Of a stretch of DNA of 64,000 nucleotides, positions 61,057-64,000 are shown in pieces. A program made the position numbers and the translations under genes. How positions within the stretch are numbered: the first letter of the stretch is position 1; each line of letters starts with the position of its first letter. The notes beneath the pieces were generated by a model. The model had not been told where the DNA came from. It saw nothing but the letters and a program-made list of their open reading frames with translations, and did no database searches. The stretch lies in contig NC_062242.1 of NCBI RefSeq assembly GCF_905475465.1, positions 3,995,501-4,059,500 on the forward strand. Direction: 5' to 3'. This DNA is from Pieris napi (lineage: Eukaryota; Arthropoda; Insecta; Lepidoptera; Pieridae).

Positions 61057-61405
61057 TCTATAAATTACGCGTCACGTTGTTTGTCCGCTATGGACTCCTA
61101 AACTACTTAACCGATTTCAATCAAATTAGCACACCGTGTGCAGTTTGCACTAACTTAAAAGATAGGATAGCTTACATCTTAATTTATACCCGCAATATTA
61201 TTTTATTGCAAATTATTTGTTTATTATTTGACAGTCACGATTCTAACAGATGGCGCGGTGTTGAAAGTACAAACGTTTCACATAAGCTACAAAAAAGCAT
61301 GGTGGTCCCCATGACTGGTGTTCTCCTACGTTACCCTTGATTAGTATACTACTATGTAATATAACAAAAAACTTAGCCACAGCAACGCTTGGCCGAGTCT
61401 GCTAG
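61057..61405 (+). mobile_element. Short Helitron-like element
   Basis: Starts TCTATAAATTACGCGTCACG and ends CTTGGCCGAGTCTGCTAG followed by T. Contains AACCGATTTCAATCAAATTA and ACAGATGGCGCGGTGTTGAA, blocks known from lepidopteran Helitron-like repeats. An 87-codon frame across it is incidental. Confidence 0.6.
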
Positions 61406-61685
61406 TAATCAAAATATCAATAAGCGGCCTATCCGTGCTTCGCACGGATGGACATAATGATGGCTACGATCGATCCAATAGTTGAGATTATTTGTTACAA
61501 ACATACAAAAAAACTTCTCTTTATACAGATAACAGATTTAGCAGTAAAATTTAAAAAATAGTTTCCTGAAAACACATCTAGACAAAATTAATTTCAGTGA
61601 ATTATTTTTGTTTAATATTGTAAAAGCACTTACGTTTCTGTTGATCCAGAAAATCTTGTATTTTTAAATATCTAGTTAGTTAATA

Positions 61686-64000
61686 CTAGTGTGACTGCGG
61701 CGGAGGGCGTTGAATCAACATCACCTCCATGCCTTTCCCAAATACACAAACTGTTAATGATGACCTAAAATGAAATAAACTAATAATAGTTACTGGGAGG
61801 GCGACCGAAAAGTTATTTTACAGTTTGAAAAACCTCTGGAGTTAATTTTCACAAGCCGTTCTTTTTTCCCTAATTTTCACGAACCCATCAACTCAGAGGA
61901 TATATGATACTTTTCGTCATATATTTATGTAAATTACGATACAATGTTCTAATAATTTCAGTAATACTGTGTATTCAAAGATTTGCAAAGCATTGTTCGC
62001 CCTTTCATTTAGTTAAGTTTTCCATACAAAATTGTAACGTTACTTTTCTATTACCATAGATAGCTATTTGGTTTTACAACACGTAAACCATAGATAAAAT
62101 CTAAAAATGGACTTAAATAGTAGCTACTACTATTCTAAAATTTTGTCTGTTTTCATTAAAAAAAAAAACAGAAGGCATGGAAATATTTCAACGGATATGT
62201 ACTAACTTAGTAGTTATAAAGACAAAGAACGAAAGGTTGTTATAGAAGACAACCTAGTGGTTATAAAGTACTTACTTATCACTTTGAAGAAGTTGTATAC
62301 CCTGTATGTCAGCTACATCGCTAAATACTTGCGACCTAAATTCACACTTGAGTCCATTGAGAAGAGACCATTCAAATACTGTGACTCTTTGGTCTATGGA
62401 TGCTGATACAAGAAGGTTGTCTACTATTAGCACACCTGTCACTTGAGAGCAATGGCTAGTCTCGCTTGTCCATACCTCCTTCTTTACCACCACACACTCT
62501 TCTACAGACATATAATTCAACGACACTGCATTATCATCCCCTCCAGTAGCCATTAAAAAGTCAGTATCAGAAATAATTGCTGTAGCAATACAATTTACCC
62601 CAGATTTATGAATTAAATAGTGCTGCTCGTAGTCTTTAATTAATTGTGGCATATCCCAGATATACAAAGAAGCATGTGATGTAGAACATATCAACATTCT
62701 TCTTGCGGGCAGTTCTAATAATCTCATCTTTAAAAAACATAAGCCTTTTTCAATGTAATCCACATTATTCATTTCATTATTGTGCAGATTAAACTCTAAT
62801 GTTCTAATTTTACCATCAGAGCACCCAACAAATATTAAAAACTTCACATTATCTGAGCTCAAAATTTCTAGATCCATCACTCTTGTTTCAGGATCAAAAT
62901 CAGTTTCACAACCTCTTTTACGACTTTCTGTACGTTCTTTGTCTGTTCCTTTAATCATATGATTCACCAATTCTTCTCCTGAAACTAGAACGCTACCTGC
63001 AATCTTCTTAAATAAAATCTTTCGTATACAGATTTGTGCCCGACCACCTGCAGATACCACAAGCAAAGAATTATCATGTAATTCTTTCAACTTTACCGTT
63101 CTTATACTGGACAAGTGTCTAAATATTAATTCCTCTTTGAGTTGATTTACAGAGTTTAAACTTGTTATGCGCAAAGTGGTATCTTCACCACCTGATACAA
63201 AATATGTTATAGATGTATCTAAAGGATATTTATAAGAATCTAAACAGTTGATTTCTTTTGAGTGTGTTCCAGTAAAAATACTTTTGGACATTATTTTATT
63301 TAATTGAAATGTGTGTGAATTTATGTTCGACTCCTTGATATAAATAAATGAAATAAATTCATTAAAATCTTCATTGCTCTTTTGTATGTAGCGTATTACA
63401 TCCCAGGACCTATGTCCTCCACCACATTGCACTTCTAAAACCTTTATATTATGTACAATATCATATACAATGAAAGTCCGCTCTTGAAAACCACACACAT
63501 ACTTATTATTATTGTCAACAAATCTCTCAACCCAGGGATAATCAAGGTCTCTGCTATACAAATACCTAGTCAAAGAGAAGTATTTTATACATCCATCTCT
63601 ACCAGTGGTAATAAAGTCAGTATTATTGAGAATTTTTATTGATGTAGGTCCATATCTTCCATGAATGTGCTTAAATGTTTTAATTGGTCCCATTTCTCCT
63701 TTAACATATATATGTATGTTACCACATCGGTCACCTGCTATAAGATTGTCTCTATTTATAGCTACTGCTGTCAACCATCGCTCTTTACACTTTGGTAAAT
63801 TAAATGTGGCAAAGATATCAATTTTATTATCAGCAGTCAAAATAGTTATTCTTCCTAATTCAGCACAAAACACTAAATGGCGGTTTCCTGCCCAGTGCAT
63901 GGACATTATTTTCCCAACGTCAAGTTTAGTATCTATGATATTATTTATAACATTTTCTTTGCAATTTTCAATAAAGACATCAAATTTTCCTGACATATCT
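61686..64000 (-). CDS. Wdr6: WDR6 homologue (3' part; continues beyond the window)
   Basis: Minus-strand exon 64000-62276 is open to the window edge and spliced to a terminal exon 61764-61686. WDR6 is a cytoplasmic WD40-propeller protein that partners the FTSJ1-type methyltransferase for 2'-O-methylation of position 34 in tRNAs. Propeller repeats are seen throughout, for example WLTAVAINRDNLIAGDRCGN, FITTGRDGCIKYF, YFVSGGEDTTLRI, MATGGDDNAVSL and HCSQVTGVLIVDNLLVSASI with DQRVTVFEW. An unspliced reading would stop at 62274 (SDK*), but a GTAAGT donor interrupts that codon. Joining to the acceptor TTCATTTTAG at 61765 adds SSLTVCVFGKGMEVM and a proline-rich end (stop 61686-61688), which completes the last propeller strand. 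The Met at 63996 is internal; the N-terminal part is off the right edge. Confidence 0.85.

Larger units (their letters stand above)
57856..61685. other. Intergenic region between regucalcin 2 and WDR6
   Basis: Both flanking genes point left, so this region should contain the regucalcin 2 upstream sequence and the WDR6 3' end. It holds the SINE (58796-59049), the putative Harbinger remnant (59690-60476) and a Helitron-like element (61057-61405). Right after the latter, CCGTGCTTCGCACGG (61433-61447) forms a short hairpin typical of another Helitron-like 3' end. Confidence 0.5.

Noticed and set aside
61077..61340. 87-codon frame
   Set aside because: Lies inside a Helitron-like repeat; no coding role.
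1..64000. CRISPR array, bacterial operon, phage or integrated virus
   Set aside because: No regularly spaced direct repeats with unique spacers, no prokaryotic gene arrangement and no recognisable viral genes; all repeats fit eukaryotic transposons.

Overview
The window is nuclear DNA of an insect, almost certainly a moth or butterfly. It is AT-rich, its genes are split by many introns with GT-AG junctions, and it carries repeat families I recognise from Lepidoptera: tRNA-derived SINEs, short Helitron-like elements starting TC and ending CTAG, mariner remnants and MITEs. There are no bacterial-type operons, no CRISPR array and no rRNA genes. Six protein-coding genes can be assembled exon by exon, each with a reading frame that stays open across every proposed splice junction.

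Layout. (1) 1791-14300, plus: an Mdm2-type E3 ubiquitin ligase, 5 coding exons, 350 aa, with RanBP2-type zinc finger and Mdm2-type RING but no visible p53-binding SWIB domain. Its 6.3-kb second intron holds the most striking structure here, a 2.3-kb foldback element (about 4935-7264). Its inverted arms carry a GTACGGC/GCCGTAC motif pair recurring about every 141 bp, and a separate 581-bp hairpin transposon sits in its centre. (2) 14301-20500: intergenic, repeat-rich (MITE, mariner remnant, Helitron-like element). (3) about 20530-32486, plus: a multi-repeat beta-thymosin (ciboulot type), four repeats on four coding exons, with a probable 5'UTR exon about 10 kb upstream. (4) about 33700-43982, plus: ovarian tumour (otu), 15 coding exons, 845 aa, with OTU protease fold, Tudor domain and Pro/Gly/Met-rich tail; two introns contain LINE debris. 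(5) 48500-57855: two convergent regucalcin/SMP-30 paralogues, plus at 48667-51792 and minus at 55838-52246, separated by about 450 bp. (6) 57856-61685: intergenic, with a SINE, a possible Harbinger transposon remnant and a Helitron-like element. (7) 61686-64000, minus: the 3' half of WDR6, the partner of the tRNA Gm34 methyltransferase, running off the right edge.

The genes do not form one pathway. They are an ordinary mixture: ubiquitin control (Mdm2, Otu), actin regulation (thymosin), calcium/lactone metabolism (regucalcins) and tRNA modification (WDR6). Novelty lies mainly in the foldback element, the apparently SWIB-less Mdm2, the four-repeat thymosin exon design and the differing intron structure of the regucalcin pair. 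All exon models are hand-built from splice signals, open frames and remembered family motifs; none has been checked against transcripts or databases.
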